Positions 1 through 9,057 of a stretch of 64,000 nucleotides of DNA are shown in pieces. Every line of letters begins with the position of its first letter. The first letter of the stretch is position 1. A program made the position numbers and the translations under genes. Under the pieces are notes generated by a model that worked only from the letters and a program-made list of their open reading frames with translations, searched no databases and had not been told where the DNA came from. The DNA is taken from contig JANQRG010000045.1 in NCBI GenBank assembly GCA_028284665.1, positions 1 to 64,000 on the forward strand, in the 5' to 3' direction. The DNA comes from Croceivirga sp. GTDB taxonomy: Bacteria; Bacteroidota; Bacteroidia; Flavobacteriales; Flavobacteriaceae.

Positions 1-253
1 TTCGGCAAAAACCGCTTGCAAAACTCCGCGCTTTAAAAAGCTGTCCTTCGGAGCTTTTGCTTCGCTATTCTGCGGAGAAGGAAAGCTTTTATTCAACATC
101 GCCCACCAACGGCCTATTTTCCATTTCGATGTAAATACGAATGTTGTTTTGTCAGCTCATCGAAGATTTTCAAGAAATAATAGTGCTGCCAGCGGAAGTG
201 CGTTTCGCAAAAAAAAAATACCCCTTTAAGCTCCTCCCTTTTGAAAACCTGTG

Positions 254-310
254 CTGAGCCTGTCGAAGTAGGGAGGTGGATTGATCTGCCAAAGGCAGAC
301 CAAGACGGAG
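254..310. repeat. Dispersed intergenic repeat: CTGAGCCTGTCGAAG core followed by a small palindrome (TCTGCC-AAA-GGCAGA, 285-299) between GGAGGTGGAT and GACGGAGGGAT flanks
   Basis: Read directly; flanks and hairpin layout match (reverse complement) the element near 11239-11268. Confidence 0.55.
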
Positions 311-402
311 GGATTGACCCTATCTGGTAGTTCGGAATTCATTCCCCTCTATTTCAACAGTCTCAGCCACCTCGCAATATAACTTCAACATGGTCACCGA
401 GG

Positions 403-429
403 CGGTGGTTGAGGCTCTCGAAACCACCG
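403..429. repeat. Inverted repeat CGGTGGTT / AACCACCG
   Basis: 8-bp perfect arms around GAGGCTCTCGA in non-coding DNA upstream of the MazG gene. Confidence 0.5.
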
Positions 430-642
430 TCCAAACCTTATTCGAAGAAGTGTTGCCTGAGGTGCTATGCTGAGGTGGTCGCAATCCGGGAAGGTAACAT
501 CGTCAAAAAATACCCCTGCACCAAACCCCCAACTTTTTTATAGGAAAGCCCTAAATAACCATCAGCATTTTTTAGTAAGTCCATGAAATGTTATTTTGGT
601 GTAAAGATTAGAACATAGTATACTTAATTCAACAAGACGATT

Positions 643-963
643 ATGGAAGAAATAATTGAGAAATTGTTAGAATTCAGAAATGAAAGGGATTGGGAGCAAT
701 TCCATAATCCGAAAGATCTAGCTATTGCTTTAAATATTGAGAGTAGCGAGTTATTGGAACAATTTCTTTGGAAAAACTATCACGATGCCAAAGTGGAAAA
801 GGTAAAAAAAGAACTGGCAGATGTTTTCGCTTATGCATTTTTACTAGCTAATTATTACAAGTTTGATGTGAAAGAAATTGTTTTTGATAAAATCCAAGAA
901 AATGGGAAAAAATACCCAATAGGGAAGGCAAAAGGAACTGCCAAAAAATACAATGAATTATAA
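643..963 (+). CDS. MazG-like nucleotide pyrophosphohydrolase
   Basis: 106 aa all-alpha protein with ESSE (EXXE) and ELAD (EXXD) metal-binding motifs; ends with GKKYPIGKAKGTAKKY tail typical of short MazG-like proteins. Confidence 0.85.
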   Translation: MEEIIEKLLEFRNERDWEQFHNPKDLAIALNIESSELLEQFLWKNYHDAKVEKVKKELADVFAYAFLLANYYKFDVKEIVFDKIQENGKKYPIGKAKGTAKKYNEL

Positions 964-3147
964 ATGAATTCTATCGACTTAAAAGTCAATCATTACGATT
1001 TTTCGGATGAATTATTTGAAAATCTAAGTTCAAACCATTTTGCAAAAGATTTATGGCCAGTAGTATATATTCTGAGTAATTACAAAACCAAAGTAGCATA
1101 TGTCGGGGAAACCACTGATGTATATTCCCGAATGTCCACACACTTAAAAAATAGAGAAAAAAGTAAGCTCACATCGGTGCATTTATTAGCCGGCGAAAAA
1201 TTCAACAAATCTGCAACTCTTGATATAGAGTCCAATTTAATCAAATACATGTCAGGTGATAATGTCTTCAGATTGTTGAACGTGAATCTTGGATTAGCCA
1301 ACCATAATTACTATCAAAAAAAAGAAGTTTACTGGAATATCTTCAATTCTCTCTGGAATCTTTTGCGGTCTGAAGGTATTGCTAAGCATTCTCTGGAGTA
1401 TATCGCCAATTCGGATTTATTCAAATACTCTCCGTATAAGAGCTTATCAAAAGATCAAACAATAAGCATAGTAGAAATTCTGGGAAGCCTAATTACAGAA
1501 GGATTTAGTAATATAATTGTTGAGGGAGGAGCTGGCACGGGAAAAACGATTTTGGCTATTTTTCTATTCAAACTCCTATCTAGTCATCATGAAGATTTGA
1601 ATTTTGAAGAATTCGGAGAAGATGAGAAATTGGTATACGAGCTAGCAAATCAATTGATAAATGAGCAATCCTTAAATAAAATGGCCTTAGTTGTGCCTAT
1701 GTCCTCGTTTAGAAAAACCCTTAAAAAAGTGTTTAAAAACATTAAAGGATTAAATCAAAGTATGGTAATTGGACCTTCAGAAGTCAGTAAAGAAAAATAT
1801 GATTTATTGGTAGTTGATGAAGCTCATAGATTAAGGCGTAGGGTAAATCTAACCAATTATAAATCGTTCGATGACGGATGTAAAAGGCTTGGATTAAATA
1901 AATATAATTGCTCTGAGCTTGACTGGATTCTTTTACAATCAAAACAATCCATTCTTTTTTATGATGAAGGACAATCAATTAAACCCACTGATACTCCCAA
2001 AGAAAAGTTTGACTCGTTAAAATTAAAAGACAAGACAATTCTCTTAAAGCTAAAATCCCAATTTAGAGTAAAAGGCGGTAACGCCTATGTAGAATTTGTA
2101 GATTCCTTACTTTTTAATACTACTCAACCCCACAAATTTGATTTTAAAAATTATGAATTTCTTCTTTTTGACAAAATTGAAGATATGATAACTCAAATTA
2201 AAAAAAGAAATGCTGAAATAGGCTTGTCTAGACTCATTGCCGGTTTTTCCTGGAAGTGGAAATCAAAAAACGATAAATCCCTGAAAGACATAAAAATCGA
2301 AAATACTGAGCTCATGTGGAATTCAACACCTGATGACTGGATTAATTCCAAAAATTCGATTGATGAAGTTGGTTGTATTCATACTACACAGGGTTATGAC
2401 CTAAACTATGCAGGTGTAATTTTTGGAAATGAGATATCATATGATTTTTTTAGAAATGAAATTGTTATTAAACCTGAAAACTATCATGATAAAAATGGAA
2501 AGAACACGATAGATGATGTAAATATTCTCAAAGAGTATATCGTGAACATTTATAAAACTATAATGCTGCGTGGAATCAAAGGAACCTACATTTACGTGTG
2601 TGATTCAAATCTTAAGAAATACTTTAACTCCCATATTCCAAAATTCGAATCTAAAAGACTTTCCGAAACTCTAGGTTTTAAATATGAAAACATTATTCCT
2701 TTTGAAAATGCACTGCCATTCTATGATTTGAAAGTAGCCGCGGGCGACTTTAGTGACCAACAAAATCCAAACAGTCGAAAATGGATTGGCTTACCTTATG
2801 ATGTTAAGCCAAGTAAAGAGTTATTTATTTGTCAAGTCGTTGGAGAATCAATGAACAAAGTAATTCCCAACGGATCATATTGCCTTTTTAAAAAATACAC
2901 TGGTGGATCAAGAAATGGGCAGATCGTATTAGTAGAATGTAATGAAATACAAGATCCTGATTTTGGTTCCAGTTATACGGTTAAAGAGTATTTCAGTAAA
3001 AAAAGCATAGATGAAAATGGCTGGAAACATCAATCAATTGTACTGAAACCATTGTCAAATGATGAAGGTTATAAAAATATTGTACTTGAAAATGACCAAC
3101 TATCTTCGTTCAGAGTGATAGGTACTTTCGAATCAGTTATCCAATAA
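964..3147 (+). CDS. GIY-YIG nuclease + DUF2075/Schlafen group 3 helicase + C-terminal S24 (LexA/UmuD-like) peptidase fusion protein
   Basis: N-term VYIL..AYVGET..SRMSTH..DIESNLI (GIY-YIG); Walker A GAGTGKT (aa 189-195), Walker B LLVVDEAHRLRR, HTTQGYDLNYAGVIFG and MLRGIKGTYIYV motifs; C-term LPFYDLKVAAGDFSD..VVGESMNKVIPNGS..YTVKEYF (S24). Confidence 0.85.
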   Translation: MNSIDLKVNHYDFSDELFENLSSNHFAKDLWPVVYILSNYKTKVAYVGETTDVYSRMSTHLKNREKSKLTSVHLLAGEKFNKSATLDIESNLIKYMSGDNVFRLLNVNLGLANHNYYQKKEVYWNIFNSLWNLLRSEGIAKHSLEYIANSDLFKYSPYKSLSKDQTISIVEILGSLITEGFSNIIVEGGAGTGKTILAIFLFKLLSSHHEDLNFEEFGEDEKLVYELANQLINEQSLNKMALVVPMSSFRKTLKKVFKNIKGLNQSMVIGPSEVSKEKYDLLVVDEAHRLRRRVNLTNYKSFDDGCKRLGLNKYNCSELDWILLQSKQSILFYDEGQSIKPTDTPKEKFDSLKLKDKTILLKLKSQFRVKGGNAYVEFVDSLLFNTTQPHKFDFKNYEFLLFDKIEDMITQIKKRNAEIGLSRLIAGFSWKWKSKNDKSLKDIKIENTELMWNSTPDDWINSKNSIDEVGCIHTTQGYDLNYAGVIFGNEISYDFFRNEIVIKPENYHDKNGKNTIDDVNILKEYIVNIYKTIMLRGIKGTYIYVCDSNLKKYFNSHIPKFESKRLSETLGFKYENIIPFENALPFYDLKVAAGDFSDQQNPNSRKWIGLPYDVKPSKELFICQVVGESMNKVIPNGSYCLFKKYTGGSRNGQIVLVECNEIQDPDFGSSYTVKEYFSKKSIDENGWKHQSIVLKPLSNDEGYKNIVLENDQLSSFRVIGTFESVIQ

Positions 3148-3157
3148 AAGATGTTTA

Positions 3158-3631
3158 ATGAAGAAATTAATATTATTAATTATCCTTTTGGTCGCCTGCC
3201 AACCCCAACCTTCAGCGAAAGAGAAATCACAAATCCCAAATTCCAAAGATCAAACTACCTTGACCAAAACCTATATCGACCCCGCCCAGGGCTATTCCCA
3301 AGCAGTAGCGGTAGAAGCCAATGGGATAAAAACGATTTATATTTCCGGGCAAGTGGGTAGTGGAGCCAATTTTGAAGCCCAGTTCCGGGATGCCCTAAGC
3401 AAGCTCTTTACAACCCTGGAGAATTCCGGGGCTTCATTTAAGGATGTCACCAAATACAATACCTATATCGTCAATTACCAACCGGAGTACCTGGATACCT
3501 TCCGAAGGATTCGAAAAGAGCTTTTGGGCGATAAAGATATGCCTGCCAGCACTTTGGTGGGGGTGCAGGCGTTAGGATTACCGGAATGGGGTGTGGAGAT
3601 AGAAGCTACGGCGGTTGTGCAGGTGGAATAA
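3158..3631 (+). CDS. RidA (YjgF/UK114) family protein with lipoprotein signal peptide
   Basis: MKKLILLIILLVACQ lipobox; YISGQVGSG..QFRDALSKLFTTLENSGASFKDV..STLVGVQALGLPEWGVEIEATAVV. Confidence 0.85.
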   Translation: MKKLILLIILLVACQPQPSAKEKSQIPNSKDQTTLTKTYIDPAQGYSQAVAVEANGIKTIYISGQVGSGANFEAQFRDALSKLFTTLENSGASFKDVTKYNTYIVNYQPEYLDTFRRIRKELLGDKDMPASTLVGVQALGLPEWGVEIEATAVVQVE

Positions 3632-3679
3632 GTTGCAAGATTTACTATTTAGGTCCCCTAAGATTCCCTAATTTTAAAC

Positions 3680-3988
3680 ATGCCTTTGGGACCCGACTAC
3701 TATAAAACCTATCAGGGATGGCCGGAACGCTTGGCTACCCGCTACCCGGAGCTCCCTTTTGAGCATCATTGCTATTTACGTATCGCTTTGGATACTACCC
3801 TGGGTGCCAAATGGGATACCAAGATCCGGAAACCGGCCTACCAAAATTTATCCGAAGCTGAATTAAAAACAGTGCTTGGTTATTTTAGGGTATATTTTGA
3901 AGATCCCGACCAATTAATGAAGCATCACCAGAGATCACTGAACTATAGAAACCAATGGAAAAGGAAACAACTCAAATTTGCATTGTAG
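3680..3988 (+). CDS. Conserved hypothetical protein
   Basis: 102 aa ORF, co-oriented, overlaps the downstream oxidoreductase start. Confidence 0.5.
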   Translation: MPLGPDYYKTYQGWPERLATRYPELPFEHHCYLRIALDTTLGAKWDTKIRKPAYQNLSEAELKTVLGYFRVYFEDPDQLMKHHQRSLNYRNQWKRKQLKFAL

Positions 3989-5169
3989 GTGCCGGTATTA
4001 GCGGGCTTATCGCTGCGAAAACCTTGGAACAAGCAGGCTATGCTCCGGTTATTGTAGAGCAATCGGAAACCATTGGGGGACGGGTACAAACCGATGTAGA
4101 AGACGGCATCCATTTTGACCGCGGTTTTCAGGTACTGCTCACCGCCTATCCCCAGGCACAAAAGCACCTGGACTATAAAGCGCTACAACTACATCATTTT
4201 ACCCCTGGGGCACTTATTTTTGGCAAGGGAAAACCACAACGTATCGGGGATCCGTTTCGCGATCTTACCGCTTTATGGCCTACGGCCTGGGCCTCCGTGG
4301 GAACATTGGGCGATAAGATCAAGATCTTCAAACTTACGCAACAGTTAAAGCGCAAAAGTATAGCTGCAATATTCCTGGAACCGGAATTAACTACCGCAGA
4401 TTACTTAAAAAACTACGGTTTTTCCGATACCATTATCGCTAACTTTTTTAAACCCTTCTTTACAGGCATTTTCCTGGAGGAAGAATTACGTACCTCCTCC
4501 CGCATGTTTGAATTTGTCTTTAAGATGTTTGCCGAGGGGGCTGCGGCCATTCCGGCAGCGGGTATCGGAGCGATTCCCCAGCAGTTGAGATCCGGGTTAA
4601 GCAACACCAAATTCCTGATGGGAAAGCAGGTGGCCGAAGTCAACGACAAAGAGCTGGTCTTTACCGATGGCGACACCATTACCGCAGCACATATCATTAC
4701 CACTTCCCCCCTGAGCCCCGCTACGATTACATGGAAATCCTGCGACAACCTCTATTTTGAAGTCGAGGAGCAAAAATTCACTACCGGTATCATTGGCCTG
4801 ATTGCAGCAAAAGACGCCCTAACCAATAACCTTCATTACCTTTTTGAACCCCAGGCCGGAGGGAAAAAAGTGGTGTCGGTTACCGTGGTTAAGGAACATG
4901 CCCTGGATCGAGAGGCGTTAGCCCAAAAAGTAAGTGAGGAACTAACCAATTACTGCGGGATTACCACGATCAGATTATTAAAGCATTACCGGATCCAGAA
5001 GGCGCTCCCCGATATCAAAAATCTCAAAATGAACCGATCGGTATCAGAGTATTCTCCTCAAAAAGGGATGTATACTGCAGGCGACTATTTACTGAACAGC
5101 TCTTTGAATGCCGCTATGCGTTCCGGCGAAGCAACCGCAGAAGCGCTTTTTGACGAACTAGAGCATTAG
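3955..5169 (+). CDS. FAD-dependent amine oxidase/phytoene-desaturase-like oxidoreductase
   Basis: N-term Rossmann GAGISGLIAAKTLEQAGYAPVIVEQSETIGGRVQTD; C-term YTAGDYLLNSSLNAAMRSGEATAEAL. Confidence 0.85.
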   Translation: MEKETTQICIVGAGISGLIAAKTLEQAGYAPVIVEQSETIGGRVQTDVEDGIHFDRGFQVLLTAYPQAQKHLDYKALQLHHFTPGALIFGKGKPQRIGDPFRDLTALWPTAWASVGTLGDKIKIFKLTQQLKRKSIAAIFLEPELTTADYLKNYGFSDTIIANFFKPFFTGIFLEEELRTSSRMFEFVFKMFAEGAAAIPAAGIGAIPQQLRSGLSNTKFLMGKQVAEVNDKELVFTDGDTITAAHIITTSPLSPATITWKSCDNLYFEVEEQKFTTGIIGLIAAKDALTNNLHYLFEPQAGGKKVVSVTVVKEHALDREALAQKVSEELTNYCGITTIRLLKHYRIQKALPDIKNLKMNRSVSEYSPQKGMYTAGDYLLNSSLNAAMRSGEATAEALFDELEH

Positions 5170-5276
5170 TGCTTCAGAAATCCTTAAAACCTTTTAAAAC
5201 CAAAGGTTTGCCCCGATTTCGAACGAACTCACAACATAATTTTCTACACCCGCCTCTTCCGAATTACTTTTGATTG

Positions 5277-6275
5277 ATGGGAAAAACCTGGAACAGCGCT
5301 GTTTTACTGATCATGGGGCTACTGCTAACAGGAACAGCTTGCCTGGCGCAAAATGTTGCTCCCGTAGCCGCTGATGATTCATACACAGCGGGCTTAAATT
5401 TTACCTTACAACCCAATGCCGCCAATGGGCTGCTTGCCAATGATAGTGATGCTAACGGTAATGGTACCCTAAGTGTTCGGACAAGCCCGTTAAGCGGCCC
5501 GAGTAATGGTTTGCTTACCTTAAACGCTGATGGCAGTTTTTCCTACACTCCAAATACCGGATTTACGGGTACAGATACCTTCACCTATCAGGTGTGTGAT
5601 GATGGCACCCCCAACACTGTGGTTTCCCGTTTTGACTTTGACACCGCAACCATAACGGCAGCTACGATTGGCCCGGACGCTACCTCCGTAAACGCTAACG
5701 CCGCTCAAACCGGATGTGGCATTCATTTTCCTAGTGGCGCCGGAGGGTCCACTGGTTTTGATATTATTGTTCCCAACGCTACCGGGATCTTTGACTATAC
5801 TAGCTTTGCAATTTCCTTTGAATATCAGGATCAGGAAAGCACCGCAGATATTATCACCTCAGGGAATGTCAGGATCTATCATATTTCCGGTAATACGATG
5901 GGGATCCAGGTAACGGTGATTCGCGGAGATACAGGCGTACAGCAAACCTATACCCAGACGTTGGGGAATTTTATTAGTGGCAATGTGCCCTACACGGTGG
6001 CCTATGACGAAACTACCGGGAATGTGACGTATACCGCTAATGGCACCACCACAGTATTTGCCGTGGCACCTCCTTTTTCTCCCCTGGACAGCAGCATCGC
6101 TACCGATGTTACCATTGGACGATTTATGGATGGTAGTGGTTCCGCCTTGCCTTCCCTTTGTAGTATGGAATTTGTAGATGCCAGTGCACTTTGTGATGAT
6201 GCTTTGGTCACCCTTACCGTCACCGCATCCGTGATCACCAACCGGAGGATCACCTATCGGGTGAATCCCAACTAA
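5277..6275 (+). CDS. Secreted protein: bacterial Ig/cadherin-like domain with LamG-like insertion
   Basis: Signal peptide; PVAADDSYTAGLNFTL..NGLLANDSDANGNGTL..LTLNADGSFSYTPNTGFTGTDTFTYQVCDDG; C-term ITNRRITYRVNPN. Confidence 0.75.
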   Translation: MGKTWNSAVLLIMGLLLTGTACLAQNVAPVAADDSYTAGLNFTLQPNAANGLLANDSDANGNGTLSVRTSPLSGPSNGLLTLNADGSFSYTPNTGFTGTDTFTYQVCDDGTPNTVVSRFDFDTATITAATIGPDATSVNANAAQTGCGIHFPSGAGGSTGFDIIVPNATGIFDYTSFAISFEYQDQESTADIITSGNVRIYHISGNTMGIQVTVIRGDTGVQQTYTQTLGNFISGNVPYTVAYDETTGNVTYTANGTTTVFAVAPPFSPLDSSIATDVTIGRFMDGSGSALPSLCSMEFVDASALCDDALVTLTVTASVITNRRITYRVNPN

Positions 6276-6299
6276 ATATTTTTAGAGCAGGAAACTACG

Positions 6300-6668
6300 C
6301 TAAGTGGTAGGGGTATATTTATGCTCCAGCAGCATTTCAAAAGTGACATACTCCAGTGCCTTTTCATGCGTAGCTTCAAGGATCACCGGAGGGGCCACGT
6401 CTTCCAGATAGGCCTCCTTCCAGCGCGATACACAAAGACACCATTTATCCCCCGCCTTTAATCCGGGAAATTGATAGTACGGAATTGGAGTGATCAGGTT
6501 ATTCCCGCGACTCAAGGTGAATTTTAAAAAGGGATCCGTCATGATCGCGCAAACCACATGGGTGCCAATGTCTTCGGCCCCGGTCTTACAGTATCCATCC
6601 CGGTAGTACCCTGTTTTCGGATCAAAACAGCAGGGCTGTAATGCTGTCCCTAAAACGTTATTTTCCAT
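6300..6668 (-). CDS. DUF2237 family protein
   Basis: NVLGTALQPCCFDPKTGYYRDGYCKTGAEDIGTHVVCAIMTDPFLKF..GDKWCLCVSRWKEA family signature. Confidence 0.85.
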   Translation of the reverse strand: MENNVLGTALQPCCFDPKTGYYRDGYCKTGAEDIGTHVVCAIMTDPFLKFTLSRGNNLITPIPYYQFPGLKAGDKWCLCVSRWKEAYLEDVAPPVILEATHEKALEYVTFEMLLEHKYTPTT

Positions 6669-6732
6669 AGCGTCGCTTTCTTATGCAAAGGTAAGGGGAA
6701 CTGCCTTTGTAAAATCCAGTATCTTTAAACGC

Positions 6733-7869
6733 ATGGTGCTCCTTCAGAATCCGGTTTATGTAGCCGCTGTTTTAGCGCTCCTGGTACTGCTTGCCATGTA
6801 TGCCGAAAAAACGCGATGGGGAAAACCATTGGGCGCTGCCTTGCTGGTCATCGTATTTACGGCTATCCTGGCCAATTTGGGACTCCTCCCTTCCGCCTCC
6901 AACAGTATCCCTTTGTACGACGGGATCTTTTCCTATTTGGCGCCGATTGCGATCTTTTACTTAATGCTTGGTGTCAATCTTCAAGCCCTGAAAAAAGCCG
7001 GAGGTCCTATGATCGGATTGTTTGTGTTAGGGTCTTTGGCCACTGTTTTGGGTATTCTCTTAGGCTGGTATCTGCTTTCACCGGAAACCGTTTTAGGCGA
7101 AGATGGGAAAATCATCGCAGGCATGCTTACCGGTACCTATACTGGGGGAAGTATCAACTTCAACGCCATAGCCCTGGAATACGACTTCCAGAACAGAGGG
7201 GCACTCTATGCCGGTACTATTGCCGTAGACAATGTGATCACTACCGTTTGGATGATCATTACCTTGGCCCTGCCGCGGGTATTGGGCCTCTTCTGGAAGG
7301 ATAAAAAAGCCACATCCATAACTACCGCTACGGTATCGGACGGTTCAACAGCAATAGCGTCACTGCACTCCCTGGGATGGCTGTTTTTTTTAGGCCTGGG
7401 TGCCTTGTTTATTTCTGAGGCAATTTCCCAGTGGTTTCCCGCTGTTCCCAGTATCCTAACCCTCACAACCCTTGGGATTCTTTTGGCCCAGGTGCCCTTT
7501 GTCGTTCGCTTGCGAGGTGCACATACGTTGGGGCTCTACCTGATGTATGTCTTCCTGGCGGTAATTGGTGCGTATTGTGAAATTGAAGCAGTGCTCACCC
7601 TAAAATCCCTTGGAATAACACTTTTAGCGTTTACCGCTTTAGCAGTTTTTATCCATGGTATGCTTATCGTTCTATTCGGGGGGGTAGTATACAGGGATTG
7701 GGGTATGATCGCCATTGCAAGCCAGGCCAATGTTGGGGGAGGTACAAGTGCATTAGCGCTAGCCGAAACCTTTGAACGGAAAGAATTGGTACTCCCCGCT
7801 ATTTTGGTGGGTACTTTGGGCAACGCCCTGGGCACTTATCTTGGATTTTTAGTCATTCAATTGTTGTAA
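6733..7869 (+). CDS. DUF819 family membrane protein
   Basis: Multi-TM; GMLTGTYTGGSINFNAIALEYDF and IASQANVGGGTSALALAETFERKELVLPAILVGTLGNALGTYLG. Confidence 0.85.
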   Translation: MVLLQNPVYVAAVLALLVLLAMYAEKTRWGKPLGAALLVIVFTAILANLGLLPSASNSIPLYDGIFSYLAPIAIFYLMLGVNLQALKKAGGPMIGLFVLGSLATVLGILLGWYLLSPETVLGEDGKIIAGMLTGTYTGGSINFNAIALEYDFQNRGALYAGTIAVDNVITTVWMIITLALPRVLGLFWKDKKATSITTATVSDGSTAIASLHSLGWLFFLGLGALFISEAISQWFPAVPSILTLTTLGILLAQVPFVVRLRGAHTLGLYLMYVFLAVIGAYCEIEAVLTLKSLGITLLAFTALAVFIHGMLIVLFGGVVYRDWGMIAIASQANVGGGTSALALAETFERKELVLPAILVGTLGNALGTYLGFLVIQLL

Positions 7870-7871
7870 GT

Positions 7872-9002
7872 ATGAAAACGCTATATTTTTATTTGCTGGT
7901 TTTGTTACTGTTGTTGTCGTATCCCCTAAGCGCTCAAAACAGATTTCGTGATCTGGGTGTCGAAATAGGGGTTTTACAGCCTGGCCCCCTAAATACCATC
8001 ACCGATGTCCCTGGAGTAAAAGTAGGCCAGGCGACCCTAATTGAAGGGGATAATATCCGAACCGGGGTAACCGCTGTATTGCCTCATGGTGGCAACCTGT
8101 TCCAGGAAAAGGTCCCGGCAGCAATCCATATTGGAAATGGCTTTGGCAAATTGGCGGGCTATACCCAGGTAAAAGAGCTGGGGAATTTGGAAACCCCTAT
8201 TGTGCTGACGAACACCCTAAGCGTTGCCACTGCGGTGAATGCAACAATAGGCTATACCCTGGAACAAAAGGGCAATACACAAGTCCGTTCTGTAAACGCT
8301 GTGGTAGGGGAAACGAATGACGGCTACCTCAACGATATTCGCGGGCGACATGTAAAAGAAGCGCATGTCCTACAAGCGATCAAAAAAGCGACCGGTGGCC
8401 CTGTTCAGGAAGGGAATGTAGGAGCGGGGACCGGTACCGTATGCTTTGGGTTTAAAGGTGGTATTGGCACCTCTTCCCGGGTGTTGCCTGAAAAATCCGG
8501 AGGATATACCCTTGGGGTGCTGGTGCAAAGCAATTTTGGCGGGGTGCTCGAGGTAGCTGGGGTAGCGGTAGGAAAACAGCTGGGCCAGTATTCCAACAGT
8601 TTCAAATACGCGGTGGATGGTTCTTGTATGATGGTGGTGATTACCGACGCCCCGTTGAGTTCCCGTAACCTGGAACGCCTGGCCAAACGGGCGATGCTGG
8701 GCTTGGCCAAAACAGGGGGCATAGCCAGTAATGGCAGTGGCGACTATGTGATTGCTGTATCTACAGCCGAGGAATGTCGTATCCCGTATCTAAGTGATCA
8801 AAAAACCGTTACCGTACCTACATTACGCAATGAAGGGATGACGCCGCTATTCCTGGCAGTTATCGAAGCCACGGAAGAAGCAATTCTGAATTCCTTGTTT
8901 GCCGCAACCGAAATGACCGGTTACCTGAACCGCAGGGTTAACGCCCTTCCCAAAGAGAAGATCCTTGCGCTGTTAAAAAAAGAAGGTAAATTGAAGGAAT
9001 AA
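7872..9002 (+). CDS. P1 family peptidase (DmpA/aminopeptidase-like), secreted
   Basis: RDLGVEIGVLQPGPLNTITDVPGVKVGQ..GVTAVLPHGGN..GNVGAGTGTVCFGFKGGIGTSSRV..GSGDYVIAVST. Confidence 0.9.
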   Translation: MKTLYFYLLVLLLLLSYPLSAQNRFRDLGVEIGVLQPGPLNTITDVPGVKVGQATLIEGDNIRTGVTAVLPHGGNLFQEKVPAAIHIGNGFGKLAGYTQVKELGNLETPIVLTNTLSVATAVNATIGYTLEQKGNTQVRSVNAVVGETNDGYLNDIRGRHVKEAHVLQAIKKATGGPVQEGNVGAGTGTVCFGFKGGIGTSSRVLPEKSGGYTLGVLVQSNFGGVLEVAGVAVGKQLGQYSNSFKYAVDGSCMMVVITDAPLSSRNLERLAKRAMLGLAKTGGIASNGSGDYVIAVSTAEECRIPYLSDQKTVTVPTLRNEGMTPLFLAVIEATEEAILNSLFAATEMTGYLNRRVNALPKEKILALLKKEGKLKE

Positions 9003-9057
9003 TACCTCCCTGACCATTCCGGTGAAGCGACCTAAGGGGAATTAAATTGATGGAACA

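Noticed and set aside
3151-3360. 69-aa ORF overlapping the ridA-type gene
   Set aside because: Out of frame with a well-supported RidA protein; proline/arginine-rich shadow ORF
3955-5169. Protoporphyrinogen oxidase (HemY/HemG) to complete the heme pathway
   Set aside because: Same FAD superfamily but about 30 kb from the hem genes and no HemY-specific features recognised
6816-7304. 162-aa plus-strand ORF inside the DUF819 gene
   Set aside because: Shadow frame of a well-supported transporter
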